From assembly GCA_030765045.1 (NCBI GenBank), contig CM060969.1, positions 51,022,216 to 51,086,215 of the forward strand: a DNA stretch of 64,000 bases. Reading direction: 5' to 3'. A program made the translations under genes and the position numbers. The notes beneath the pieces are model-generated. The model worked only from the letters and a program-made list of their open reading frames with translations, was not told the DNA's origin and did no database searches. Source of the stretch: Tenodera sinensis. Taxonomy: Eukaryota > Arthropoda > Insecta > Mantodea > Mantidae. Of the stretch, positions 23,797-34,354 are shown in pieces; position 1 is the first letter of the stretch; each line of letters starts with the position of its first letter.

Positions 23797-24038
23797 CTGT
23801 GGGTGTATGAACAAAGAAAATCATATTTTGTTTCATTCGTTGTTCTTTTTGTTGTCTCTCTTCTGAGTTCTGAACTAGGAAACTAGGAGCCTTTCATTGA
23901 ATTTCCAATTTCAGTATACTTTTCATACTATTACAATGTTTGTAAGTTCCTTTGGACAGTTGATCTATGCTCAGCTTTCAGTTAAAACATTAATACTGAA
24001 ATTACGACCATTAATATTACTTAGTATACTTAAAACTC

Positions 24039-24255
24039 ACGGCTCAGTTGGTTAGACGCTGGTCTACTGATCCCAAGGTCGCGGGTTCAAACCCGGCCCA
24101 GGCCGATGGTTTTTAAATGTGCTTAAAAACGACAGCTCCATGTCAGTAGATTTACTGGCATGTAAAAGAACTCCTGCGGGACGAAATTCCGGCACACCGG
24201 CGACGCTGATGTGATCCTGGCAATTGACAGCGTCGTTAAACAACAAAATAATTTT
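24039..24255 (+). mobile_element. SINE family 2, slightly 5'-truncated
   Basis: It starts at acggctcagttggttagacg, so the first about 14 bases of the tRNA-like head are missing. The B-box gggttcaaacccgg, the body and the end gtcgttaaacaacaaaataa are intact. It lies inside the TIR element 23019-24317 and is therefore younger. Confidence 0.9.
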
Positions 24256-24317
24256 AATTTTTTAATAATCTCAAGTTCATAATTTTGGCACTTAGAGCCT
24301 TTTTTATTTAAAGTCTT

Positions 24318-24714
24318 AAATTATTCTCCAAAGTTTTGCCAGATAATACTGAATATGTATATGCTTAGAAGTTTGATCTCTTTTACAGGGATTGGTTAAA
24401 AATCACGCACAAGAGCGTATTACTTCGCTTTTTTAGAATACATTCGAGTTATCCGGATTAGAAACCAGAACTGTGTCCTGTACAGGAAACGCAGCTTACA
24501 AATAGCATTTAAATCCGGGGAGATTTTACGCCCTCTAACCATCTCCCTCACGGTATGATTCATATTTTATTCCCTCCATTAAAATGGACTTTTAGGGCGT
24601 TTCTATGAGCATCGCAATATTCTCTGCTTATAGATGAATTTTACGTTTTTAATTTTACTTTTTATACCACGTACATAGTAGGTGTCGCATTTCATTCAAA
24701 ACCCAATACTGAAA
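24318..24714. other. AT-rich DNA without recognised features
   Basis: Nothing recognisable on either strand. Confidence 0.4.
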
Positions 24715-24745
24715 TTTTACAGGTTTTGACGTACCTTGAGTAAAG

Positions 24746-24774
<29 letters not shown>
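24746..24774 (+). repeat. Poly-A run
   Basis: 29 A in the R1 microsatellite position. Confidence 0.95.
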
Positions 24775-24776
<2 letters not shown>

Positions 24777-25099
24777 ACACTTACAAAAGTGCGCACGCTG
24801 TACGTATATATGTGAGCAGTGTAACTCAACAACGAAAAGTTGTGCAATATCAAACTTGGTATGCAAGGTCAGAATCAAGGATGAGACTCGAAAGTTTTCA
24901 AGGTCCCTCCACCTCAAATTACCCTTCACATGGATAAATTTTTAAACCTTTAGAGTTTTAAAGTGATGTATCTGATATTTTTGATTAAAAGACTAAATGT
25001 TTAATACATTTTCATGACAAACGAAATGTATATCTTCAATTTTCTGGGATGCCTGTGGAGCCCTCTTCGTTCTGAATAACTTTTGATAATTCGTAAACC

Positions 25100-25272
25100 T
25101 AAGATTAAAACCTTTCACGGCACGCGTTATTTATTACAGCTTCCCGGGTGATCAGCCGTGTGAGGTTTAAAAACATTGTAGACTCTAAGGCCTTCATCAG
25201 AATGAAAATGGCCGAAAGCTCAATGTTTATAAACCTCACACGGCTGATCACCCGTGAAGCTGTAATAAAAAA
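25100..25272. mobile_element. 173-bp palindromic insertion with 12-bp TSD
   Basis: Flanked by perfect 12-bp direct repeats aattcgtaaacc (25088-25099 and 25273-25284) inside R1. Its core is an inverted repeat: 25131-25178 and 25221-25268, 46 of 48 matching, around a 42-nt loop. The loop carries ggcc...ggccgaaa on the plus strand and ctgatgaaggcc on the minus strand. These resemble the conserved boxes (CTGATGA, GAAA) of hammerhead ribozymes found in Penelope-like terminal repeats, but they sit on opposite strands as written. The element may be a head-to-head pair of short terminal-repeat fragments. The family is not established. Confidence 0.7.
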
Positions 25273-25348
25273 AATTCGTAAACCGTTTGATAGAAAAATC
25301 TTAGTACACAAAAAGGTAAATCTCGTTGAAGCACACAATTTATGCATG

Positions 25349-25351
<3 letters not shown>

Positions 25352-25397
<46 letters not shown>
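25352..25397 (+). repeat. Poly-T run (46 nt)
   Basis: Uninterrupted T run inside the minus-strand R1. The reading frames across it are artefacts. Confidence 0.97.
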
Positions 25398-25399
<2 letters not shown>

Positions 25400-25577
25400 G
25401 GAGATTAGCATTTTTGAGATATTGCGCCTTTTATTTTAAACAGTTGATCGTTACTAATAATTGTTTTAAATATGCTGGTCATGCAAAGAAAATAAAATTG
25501 GATGTCACACAGCGACCAGATCTTAAAGGATTTGACTGTCACTTAAGTCTGCCATGTTCCCGTATTTCCATAATATC

Positions 25578-26012
25578 AAGAACAAGAAGAACAGAAAATA
25601 TGAAAGCATCCACAACACTTTCAAAACATTTAGACACACAATAGACACAAACACCCACTAAAACCCTAACATACAAAAAACACACTAAACATATAAAAAT
25701 ACCAATGAGCCTAGCAGCAACATTAAAATAAAAACAAAAAACGAGCAACGAAACCATAGATCTTCTTTGGGCAGAAGCACATGAATGGAGCGATGGATGT
25801 GGAACACGAGAACTGACACACAAATACACAAATCACAACACACTACACTACACAATGTCAACAAAAACACAAAATAACACAAATACGCACTTAAGCCGAG
25901 GGAAATCCAAACACGTAAACGAAACAAATACCACACTAGGCTGAAGAGGGGTTTCCCTAAACAGCCCGGGCATGTTGTAAGCATGCCCAAATAAACATTT
26001 TTGAATTGAATT
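25578..26012 (+). mobile_element. Jockey-like non-LTR element, 3' end with TSD
   Basis: It starts within the last codons of ORF2 (aagaacaagaagaacag; compare 33263) and continues through the 3' UTR to ccaaataaacatttttgaattgaatt. It is flanked by 16-bp direct repeats (25562-25577 gtatttccataatatc; 26013-26028, one mismatch). This is a clear 5'-truncated retrotransposition into an R1 copy. Confidence 0.92.
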
Positions 26013-26156
26013 GTATTTCCATTATATCTATAAATAAATATGTAATAAAATAATTTCTACTAACACTGATCTCAATTAATATGAAGCACATATAAAATAA
26101 GCGTTTTAAAAAATTGTACAAGAATGAATAGAGAATGTCATGTGAATGCATATATC

Positions 26157-26242
26157 ATACTTTTACCTTGACTACTACGCGCATTTAGCAGGTAAGAGCA
26201 AGTATTGTATAACCCAAAAGTTCAAAATAGAGGTCAAGCATG
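26157..26242 (-). repeat. R1 repeat, 3' end of a second head-to-tail copy
   Basis: Directly after the 5' end of the previous minus-strand R1 comes cttttaccttgactactacg, then gcaagtattgtataacccaaaa. This is the diverged R1 3' terminus in the same orientation, and it fades by about 26245. Confidence 0.55.
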
Positions 26243-26244
26243 CA

Positions 26245-27250
26245 ATGATATTTCTTATGATACATAATTGAAGTTTTTGGTAATACACAAATTAGCTACA
26301 CATTGTAGGTAAAATTGTGCGTGGCATTAGTTTTCCATGCCTATATAATGAACCTACTAGCCGAAATTGTCTCATAATTTTTCATTTCTGAATGAATAAT
26401 TGATAATGATGTCAATGATGCGCTTACCCTGCAGTCAAAAATAGCAATCGACAATAAATACGAGTAAGTGTGTATATGCTCTTTTCGTATAAGAATGGTC
26501 GAAGTGACTGAAGCTTGTTCTATAAGACAACATCGGTATCCCATAGGACAGGGACGGGCAGAATAGTGTCTATTCCGAGTCCACTGTGCAAGCAACCCCG
26601 TAGTATTCTTCTTGGAGGAGTGGTATTTCTTAAACTCTTGAAGTAGCGGATTGCAGCGCATTTGTTTTAAACAGGAAAGAGGTGGTCACATATTTACTAT
26701 GTGAAATCGGAATTCCACACATTAATTATCATCCAAACACACAAACACGTTCAAACTGTGGGGCATCTGAAATAGCAATACACAGTTGCGCCGAGAGGTG
26801 GTCATCTGAAACGCTAGATATAAGTTTTGATTTTGCTATGTTCATCCGAAAAAAGAGAAATTTACTTTACACAGGTCTTCGAATACGTCTATGCCAACTA
26901 AATCTCTGCACTTACATTTTATCACTAGATCTGTTTGTAGATCTACGAGTTCACATTAGCAGTCTTGCATTGAATACATCTACAGCGAAAGGGTTAACAA
27001 ACATTGAAATGTCATTCTGAAAATTCTTGAAATCCTAGAATCCATGTGAAGTAAACTCAGATTTTAGGTCTTCAAGAATGGGAGTATAAGTAGTTAGTTT
27101 ATCCTCTCGCACAGCATCAAGTGATTTTATATATTTGAAATAAGTATTTATAGTTTGATTTGTTGGTTAAGAGAGTTGTCACATGGCATGTTTAGATAAC
27201 ATGGATCAACAACATTTTTGTTGCATTACTATTGACAAGTCTTAACTAAT
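26245..27250. other. Unassigned DNA
   Basis: Frames at 26341-26661 (minus) and 26682-27020 (plus) are about 110 codons each, with no recognisable motif and no splice context. They may be decayed coding sequence, but I cannot support a call. Confidence 0.35.
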
Positions 27251-27254
27251 TTAA

Positions 27255-27280
27255 GGGTACTGATTTCAAATGTGAGGTCG

Positions 27281-27316
<36 letters not shown>

Positions 27317-29334
27317 ATATCCAAATGTCAATATTTCACGATTTTATCACTGAAATTATAATGTTGGTGGATAAATAATTTATTGAAGTCTCTTCAACTT
27401 AGCTGGGTAATACAAACTAATTAGAAACAGTCTAAATCTTTCCAGTGGTACAAATTGAAACAGACCATCATAAACAAGGTTACTGTTAAATAAAAGTGAC
27501 TTTTAACTAACGCATTCTAGTAAGGCAGAAATCTCCGTTTCATACTCTTCCTTTCGTGGTTTGCTTCAGGGAGATCTCGTTTAATACTGCAGCAATAATC
27601 TGTCATCATATGTTTGTACCATCTGCCACACTTCCATAATCTTAAGGTCCTGATGAACCGTTCGCCTTGCTCGTAACTGACATCCAAGTTCACAGAGAAT
27701 TTCTCAAGATGATTGTATAAGTTTGACACTCATGTAACATCCCAGGTCATGAAATTCTGAAAACATATTAGCTATGAGATTTTCATAGTTAGCAGCCTTT
27801 TTATTACCGAGGAAGTTTTCCATTACAACTACGAATTACACCCATGCAGCCCTTCCCTTGCTGTTCATCTTTATGATAAAGTCTTTGTCACGTACAAGTG
27901 TCTGAATCTGGGGTCCATTAAACACTACTGCTTCGATCTTTTCAAAAGCTGGAAAAAGCATGACCTATATAGAGGAAGCATTCACCGTCTCTATCTAATG
28001 CTTTAACAAACTGTTTAATCAAACCAAGTTTGTTGTGGAGTGGAGGGAAATACTTTTTTCTCGGCTGACAACTGGATTAATGACAATATTTGGCATACCG
28101 GCAAGAAGAGTCTCACATATGGATTACTCTTGGTTCCAGTGCTATCTCGTGCTCGGCTGTCCCACATGAAAATAAAGCATGGATACTTTGTGAAACCCCT
28201 CTGTTGGCCACCAGAAAATTAACAATTTTGATGTCCACGCAAATCGTCCAGTGGTGCTCGTGATATTTTAGTAGATTAATCACAGTCTTAATGTTATTAT
28301 GATCCTCACGTAAATACTAATGACCATCTGGAACAGGTACATAGACATTACCATTATGTAGGAAGTTACCTCAGACTGCGATTTGTACTGTGTACAAATA
28401 AACTCCAATCATGTGGACCGTACAATGTAATCCCCTAATTCCTGGGGAAGGACTGAGACATTACGACAATAAACAAACTTATTTTCCTCTGTAAAGTATT
28501 GAAGGAGGGCTTCTTCCCGCTTTCAGTGATATAGCACTTTTACAGTGCCACTCAGTGCGCACCTTTCTTGCAATCTGGAGACTAACACTTCTGCTGCAAG
28601 TTTGGAGAGAGGCAAATCTTGCACAAGGTCATTCAACCCACACTGGTTAAACTGATGAGGTTACGAACTCTGGAGGATGAGAAGAATGCACGTCCAAATC
28701 CCTTTCATCATCTGTCTTAAGGATTTGATGGCTATCAGTATCTTCACATGGAGTAAATCCTTTAAAAACAGGAATTGGTAGCTCATCAGTAGGTCTGATT
28801 GTAGAAGGTATGTTAGGATATATTTTATGTCTGTTTTTCTTACCAATTCCCGTTGTATTGACGAGATAAACATAGCAGTCACTTATGTGATCCACTGGTT
28901 CTCGCCAGGACATGGGATTACGAAAGGTAAACCCATATGGTTTTCTTTCGTCCAGTCATACAAAATTTCCTCACAGTTTTGACATACTATATGTGGCGCC
29001 CATGTTTTGTCTTGGTCCCCAAAAGTAAGTCCAGAATACGCTTTATAAGCTTGCTTGACAAAGGATGTTATGTTGTGTCTTTGACGAATGAGAGTGTACG
29101 ATCCTTAAATGTAACATAAAGTGTATGGAGTACTGACATAAGGGCTACTTTGTAGCCACGATCAAATGTTATCAGATGTCAAACAAAGAAACACAAGCCT
29201 GTAGATAACACAAACATGTACATATTCATATAATAATTATCCTAACAAGAAACGGCTGGAATGGAAAAGTTGGAATTGCATGAAAACCAGTGCATGGAGA
29301 TCAAAACCGATTTCAGATTTGAAATTAGCAGACC
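27255..29334 (-). mobile_element. Second transposon with a transposase-like pseudogene and inverted ends
   Basis: The gene remnant 27517-29130 is bracketed by imperfect inverted repeats. One lies at 27255-27287 (gggtactgatttcaaatgtg onward). The complement of 29303-29334 reads ggtctgctaatttcaaatct and continues similarly. A 33-nt poly-T (27281-27313) lies at the left end. The inverted match is imperfect, so the element limits are provisional. Confidence 0.5.
27517..29130 (-). pseudogene. Uncharacterised multicopy transposase-like protein, full length but broken
   Basis: On the minus strand, starting near 29065, the translation reads AYSGLTFGDQDKTWAPHIVC, a Cys/His N-terminal segment. SWREPVDHISDCYVYLVNT and KNRHKIYPNIPSTIRP follow. 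The middle has LLKYHEHHWTICVDIKIVNF, then FPPLHNKLGLIKQFVKALDR, FNGPQIQTLVRD and ENFLGNKKAANYENLI. The C-terminus has DVSYEQGERFIRTL and the phrase DYCCSIKRDLPEANHERKS. This order matches a protein family seen in many copies in aphid, other arthropod and Hydra genomes, of unknown biochemistry (recalled, not searched). Several stops and frameshifts, including one just before YEQGER, show that it is dead. The N-terminal Cys/His cluster suggests metal binding. Confidence 0.75.
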
Positions 29335-29885
29335 AAAAGACATTAAGAACCCATTAAAACTCTCTGTAGAGATACTCTGTACAAGAAACTGTAGTTTCTG
29401 TAGAATTGCAGTCACAAGGAAGATGCACAACTTTTACTTATGTTTTATTCTACACTAATATGCCAGAAAGAAATTTTGTCAGTTTGCAAAAAGGGAGAAC
29501 ATATAAATATAAAGAGAAATTCAAAATAAGAAATTCGGCAACGAACTCAAGTACACCAGCAGGTTCTGCTATTGTTTACTTTAACTACGTTTGATGTGTC
29601 GGTAATTGCTATCACATACGCAATGTAAAAATGGGTTAGAAAAATTCACAAAATACAGAGAAAAACACAAAAAGTAAGAGTTCGCTTGCATATTTCATTT
29701 TAGGATACATTCTTCTATCCAGCAGACAGTATTTACATCTTCAGCTCTTCTAAAATCAGATAAGGTTTGAGTTTTCAGAACCATCTAAAAATCCTGCTCC
29801 TACATCAGAAATGTTTTTTGTTCCTTACCGTATGCCCTTCATAATTTAGGGAAACAAACAATTGGCAGAGTAGTGCTTTCATAAT
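29335..29885. other. AT-rich DNA without recognised features
   Basis: Short plus-strand frames near 29261-29594 partly overlap the terminal inverted repeat of the preceding element and show nothing recognisable. Confidence 0.4.
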
Positions 29886-29889
29886 ACAA

Positions 29890-30778
29890 GCGTGAAGTTC
29901 TTCAGTCACATGACTTTTTCTACTCTTGTACAAACTATTCTTACAAACCCTTATTCCTCTATTTTCTTCGTGTTAGTTGAGATAAACACTTGCGTAAATT
30001 ATCTTATTGCTTATTTTCTTGTAGCTGCAAGGGGAATTTGGGAATACAGTAGACTAAGTGATAGTCAAAACCTTCAAGAGCTGTTGGTATGCACTGTCTT
30101 TGAAATTCTACTCTATTTGCATGGCCAAAAGATAAAAAAATGAATAACGACCTCCCATTTGAGAACGTCTATAAGTATTGCAAAATTCTCACAAATAACA
30201 AGGAATATCTCCGAAATGGTTCGCTCCACAAAAGATGCCTTTGAACATATATTGTGTGTTTTAATGAGATGTACAGTTTTGTATAGCAAGATTTGGTGCA
30301 TTTCTTACGGTTTACCAGTTACGCAAAAGTGATGAAGAGTAAACCGGACTACATGGGCTAGAGCCGGAAAATTCAAAATATAAATTTTATTTTCCATTAA
30401 AGTATCTTAAACATACAGCATTTTTATTCAAAGTGGTTGGAGTCATTTTTGAAAACATCAAAATTGTCGAAATATTATTCATGTAAAGGGTAGTTTAGGA
30501 TGGATAAATTTTTTTCAAAATCTTTGTGTCGCATTCTTGAGGGATACTAAACTTAAATACCAACTTTGGTTTTTAACCGACTTTCATTTCTGAGTTGTGC
30601 TGTTCAGAGACACATGCGCGTGAGCGCGCGCCCGCGAAACTTTTTCAAAAATAATTTTTTGCTTATTTTTTTATTCAGGGGCCTCAAAATATTTATTTCA
30701 GGTGAAATCTCGAAATCGAATTTTTGGGTGGAATACAATATTTACCCTAGTTACCATTCGTAGTAGAGGAAGTAAAAA
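29890..30778 (+). repeat. R1 repeat, near full length
   Basis: Runs from cagtcacatgactttttctac to ccattcgtagtagaggaagt. In place of a CA array it has a GC-rich alternating purine-pyrimidine stretch (gagcgcgcgcccgcg at about 30626). Confidence 0.9.
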
Positions 30779-31223
30779 GTGTGCGATGATAACAAAAAAG
30801 TCATTAATTAGTCATGTTCTAATAGCCCACATGCGAAGCTGGTGAAACGCTGATGGTTAATTCACTTACACCAAACGCAATTTGAGTTTGTGTTCCCTCT
30901 GGGACCAATGAGCGTCAGGTGTAATCTCCTGGAGCACGGGACTTCACACAGACTCATAAATACGCACTTCTTATTTGCCGAAGGCATTCATCTGAATGCA
31001 ACGCAGGCACTTTGTTTTCCAGAAAAACGATGGCCTGCTCTCTGTAATTGAGTTTAATTAAAAATTCCGTGAGCAGCCCAACTCGTTTACCATGATTAGA
31101 AATTCATTGTTACTGTTTTTAGGTGATATTTAGATACATGTGAGAGACATATTCTAGTACGCTAACTTTTATCTGTGAAACATCTTCATGTTGAGCCCAG
31201 AATTTTATTTTCTAAAGGCCCAT
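30779..31223. other. Spacer between two inverted R1 copies
   Basis: About 445 bp of unassigned sequence lie between a plus R1 on the left and a minus R1 on the right. No features were recognised. Confidence 0.45.
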
Positions 31224-31224
31224 T

Positions 31225-32025
31225 TGTACTTTCTCTACTACGTATAGTAAGTAGGGGAAGTACTGTATTCGACCCAGAAATCCGATGTCCATATTTCACC
31301 ACGAATGTGTTTTGAGGTCACCTGAACCCAGAAAAAAGCATTGTTAGAAAAAGTTCTGGTATAACTAAAAAACCAAAGTTGGTATTTAAATTTAATGTCT
31401 TTCAAGGATGCGGCACAAATATTTTGAAGAAAAATTCCTCCACCCTAAAATACCCTTTACATGGAAAATTTTTCGAAAATTTTGACTTTCTCAAAAATGA
31501 CTAACATTTTGGATTAAAAATCCAAATGTTTCAGACATTTTTGTGGTAAATGAAATGTATATTTTGAATTTTCTGGCTGTAGTTCGTGTGGTTCTATTTA
31601 CTCTTAACTTTTGCATAACTGGTAAACCGTAAGATATGACCAATTCTTACTATACAATAATTTGAATCTCGTTAAAGCACACCAGTTGTGTCAAAATGTA
31701 TTGCTTTGTAGAGTGAACCATTTCGGAGATAATCCTTGTTATTTGCGTGAGTTTTGCAATACTTAAACATTTCTCAAATTGGAGATCGTTATTCACTTTT
31801 TATTCCTTGGCCGTGCAAAGAGAACAGAATGTCAAAGCTTTAAAAAGTTTGACTATCGCTCAAAGCCTACTTTATTCTCTATTTCCCTTGCACCTACAAG
31901 AAAATGAGCAATAAGAGAACTTTTGCAAATGTTTATCTGGACTAAATGAAGATAGAGGAATTACAGTCTGTAAGAATAGTTAGCACAAGAGTAGAGAAAG
32001 TCATGTGAGTGCAACACAGATATTT
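31225..32025 (-). repeat. R1 repeat, near full length, minus strand
   Basis: It begins tactttctctactacgtata and ends gagtagagaaagtcatgtga followed by gtgcaacaca. The CA/GT tract is essentially absent (a deletion around 31350). Confidence 0.9.
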
Positions 32026-32029
32026 TTAC

Positions 32030-32470
32030 TTTCTGTCCGTCATAAAGTAAGTAGAGAAAGTATTGTATCCCACACAAAACTTCGAGGAATAATTTCACCG
32101 CAAAAACATGCACTCAATCACGTAGCTTTAGAAAAATGTCTGCGTGCGTGTATGTGAATCTGTGAACAGAATATCTCAAAAACGAAAAGTTGGTTAGATA
32201 CCAAACTTAATATTCAAACCAGGGCCTTCTACAAAGTTTATGAAGGAAAACCCTCCACTCCAAACTATCCTGTACGGGAACATCCTTCATACAAAAATGA
32301 CCCTCAACGGCTTTGATTAAAGTAACATGTAGGTATAAGCCTTTTTCGTGACAAATAAAATATATCTCATGAATTTTAAGGAAATGTTCACTGAAGTCTT
32401 CTCCGTCCTCAATGTTTTTGCACAACTCGTAAACCTTAAGAAATATACAAAATCTTACCATACTTTGTTC
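32030..32470 (-). repeat. R1 repeat, 3' half, head-to-tail with previous copy
   Basis: The 3' end (tttactttctgtccgtcataaagtaagtag) starts directly after the 5' end of the preceding minus-strand copy. Similarity continues to about 32470 and then stops, so the 5' half is missing. Confidence 0.8.
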
Positions 32471-32700
32471 AGTCTTTTGAGACAGTGGGAGGGGCAAGGT
32501 AGGCAGCAGGTTGCTCGTTCCGGAGGTCACTTAGGCGGCTAACACACTGCGATAGCAAAATGCAGTGTTGCAACATTTGCGTCCCTTTCAGACCTCTGTT
32601 ACATTGTTTACACGCTTATCCTTTATTTATTTTTTTATTTATTCACTTAATTGTGATTGCTTTAACAGGTTATTCTCACTTTGTGGCGATAAGCACATTA

Positions 32701-32728
32701 ATAAAAAAAAAAAAAAAAAAAAAAAAAA
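32701..32728 (+). repeat. Poly-A run
   Basis: About 27 A immediately upstream of the truncated Jockey-like element. Confidence 0.95.
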
Positions 32729-33652
32729 CCTAGAGTACAAGATACAAGATCGTATTTAATTGGACATTACTTTTACCCCACACATCAACAATAAACTCAG
32801 GATAAAACCACACTACACACAACTACTCAATAAAGCACGTCCCATACACTCAACACTAAACTATCTGGCCACACTCAACAAAAGAGGACTCGCTCCACAA
32901 ATATTACACAAACTCTACACCACACTAGTCAGACCACAACTCACATATGCAGCCGTAGCCACAATGCCCCTCATCACAAAAACTATGATGGAACAAATTA
33001 AAGCATTTGAAAGAAAATGCCTACGGACTGCTCACAAACTTTCACCATCATTTAAATCCAACATTATACATCAATACACAAACACACAACCCATAGACTC
33101 ACACATAGCACAACAATTCATAAAATACATACATAATGCATACACAAGAAGCTACAGAAGAACACTTCTAAACACTGCACAAAAGATGAAGACCATACAA
33201 GAAACACCAACAGACAAAAACCCTCCCCTTATTACACTCATACATGTTTACGACAAGTACCAAGAACAAGAAGAACAAAAACTACGACACTTTCAAAACA
33301 TTTAGACACAAAACAAAAAAACACACATTAAAACCCCACAAAAACACACCACACAGATAAAAAATAACAATGAGCCATGCAGCAGCACAAAACAAAAAAT
33401 AACAACAAGCAACAAAACTTAAGGTCTTTTTGGGCAGAACCATATAAATGGAGCCATGGATGTGGAACACAGGAACTGACACAGATACATATAATACACA
33501 AATCACAACACACTACACTACACAGTGTCAACAAAAACACAATAAACACAAATACGCACCAACGCCGAGGGAAATCCCAACCCGAACAAAAAACAAATAC
33601 CACACTAGGCTGAAGAGGGATTTCCCTACCCAAATAAACATTTTTCATTTCA
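32729..33652 (+). mobile_element. Jockey-like non-LTR retrotransposon, 5'-truncated
   Basis: Contains the last about 180 codons of ORF2 (32760-33305) and a 3' UTR of about 350 bp ending ccaaataaacatttttcat. The UTR is shared with 4692-5064 and 25578-26012, which identifies all three as one family. It is the least decayed copy here. Confidence 0.88.
32760..33305 (+). pseudogene. Jockey-like reverse transcriptase, C-terminal segment
   Basis: An open frame of 181 codons, truncated at its start by the insertion. It opens with DITFTPHINN, equivalent to the '-LGI-LD---F--HI' segment after the RT catalytic core. LLNKARPIHSTLNYLATLNK follows, then LYTTLVRPQLTYAAVATMP, the Jockey-group thumb phrase 'L-K-LIRP-LTYA-P-W'. 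IKAFERKCLRTAHKL comes next. The usual Trp near VATMP is missing. The catalytic YADD box and endonuclease are absent, so it cannot function. The first Met is not a genuine start. Confidence 0.8.
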
Positions 33653-33673
33653 TTTCTTCACCCCTTTCTCGTA

Positions 33674-33675
<2 letters not shown>

Positions 33676-33741
<66 letters not shown>

Positions 33742-33752
33742 CACACACACAC
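33676..33752 (+). repeat. (CA)n with TA interruption
   Basis: About 27 CA units, then tatatatata, then a short CA run. Frames across it are artefacts. Confidence 0.97.
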
Positions 33753-33879
33753 ATCAACACAGTTGGTACTACATACGAACCCCACAAAAAGAACGAAAGA
33801 AGGAAATACAACGAGAACAACCAAACATGAATTACATTGACATAGATATGTACATTGGCATTTACTCAATCTTAGGATC

Positions 33880-34206
33880 TTATAGTTTTACTTCTTCTTC
33901 CTCATCCTCTGAAGACGACAAAGAAGCCATCGATCTTATAAAATTCACGAACGGTTTTTTCATTGCATTTCGTCCATATTGGAGTTGTATAGCTCTGAAG
34001 AATGATTTAGTTATTACTGTACTTCGGGGAGCGCCAGTTGCAGTCACAGTACATGTACTCGGCGGGTCACACGTTTTGTCCCCTCCTTTTAAGTAACTGT
34101 ACACATTTTGAATAATGTGTGCCGTCTGGTGCTTTATAAATAACAGATACATTACCTGTTTTCCATGGCCACCACATATGTATACACGTTTAAGAGCTTT
34201 GTGCAC
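33880..34206 (-). pseudogene. Possible transposase N-terminal helix-turn-helix fragment
   Basis: The minus-strand frame of 108 codons contains AHIIQNVYSYLKGGDKTCDP, then TVTATGAPRSTVITKS. This resembles the N-terminal helix-turn-helix of an arthropod DDE-transposase family with the phrase 'II--VY-YF-------T----ATG-S--TV'. It ends with SLSSSEDEEEEVKL, an acidic tail that may come from another source. No catalytic region is present. The match is suggestive only, and the 5' limit is unknown. Confidence 0.35.
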
Positions 34207-34354
34207 GACTAATCACGTTAGAATGACTGCATAAACCTCGCAACTCTGCCCGGTTTGCTTTGGTTTCCTATACACGTGCCGGCCACGCGATGTCCTTATT
34301 TTCCCCTTCCACTGCCTCAAAAGTCTCTGAAAAAACGTATACCTACGTAAAAAA

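Larger units (their letters stand above)
23019..24317 (+). mobile_element. Transposon with 30-bp TIRs carrying a transposase-like pseudogene
   Basis: 23019-23048 (aagacttgaaataaaaaagg then ctctaagtgc) and 24288-24317 are inverted complements with 29 of 30 matching. Between them lies the broken gene 23245-23796 and, at 24039-24255, a later SINE family 2 insertion. A related motif, aaaaggctcgaagtga, recurs just inside the left end at about 23112. No target-site duplication could be fixed. The association of this gene family with tight TIRs is direct evidence that it belongs to a mobile element. Confidence 0.7.
24715..26155 (-). repeat. R1 repeat interrupted by two insertions
   Basis: One minus-strand R1 read in three pieces. 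24715-25099 runs from the A-rich microsatellite position through gtaactcaacaacgaaaagt to taattcgtaaacc. 25273-25561 resumes with aattcgtaaaccgtttgat and has a long T run. 26029-26155 ends with agagaatgtcatgtgaatgc. Between them sit the palindromic insertion (25100-25272) and a Jockey-like 3' end (25578-26012), each flanked by direct repeats. Confidence 0.8.

Noticed and set aside
25539..25990. Hydrophobic minus-strand frames (also 4678-5022) suggesting membrane proteins
   Set aside because: Both are antisense to the same retrotransposon 3' UTR; the similarity reflects the repeat.
33448..33840. 130-codon plus-strand frame and overlapping minus-strand frames at 33282-33869
   Set aside because: They lie in the 3' UTR of the Jockey-like element and the adjacent CA repeat.
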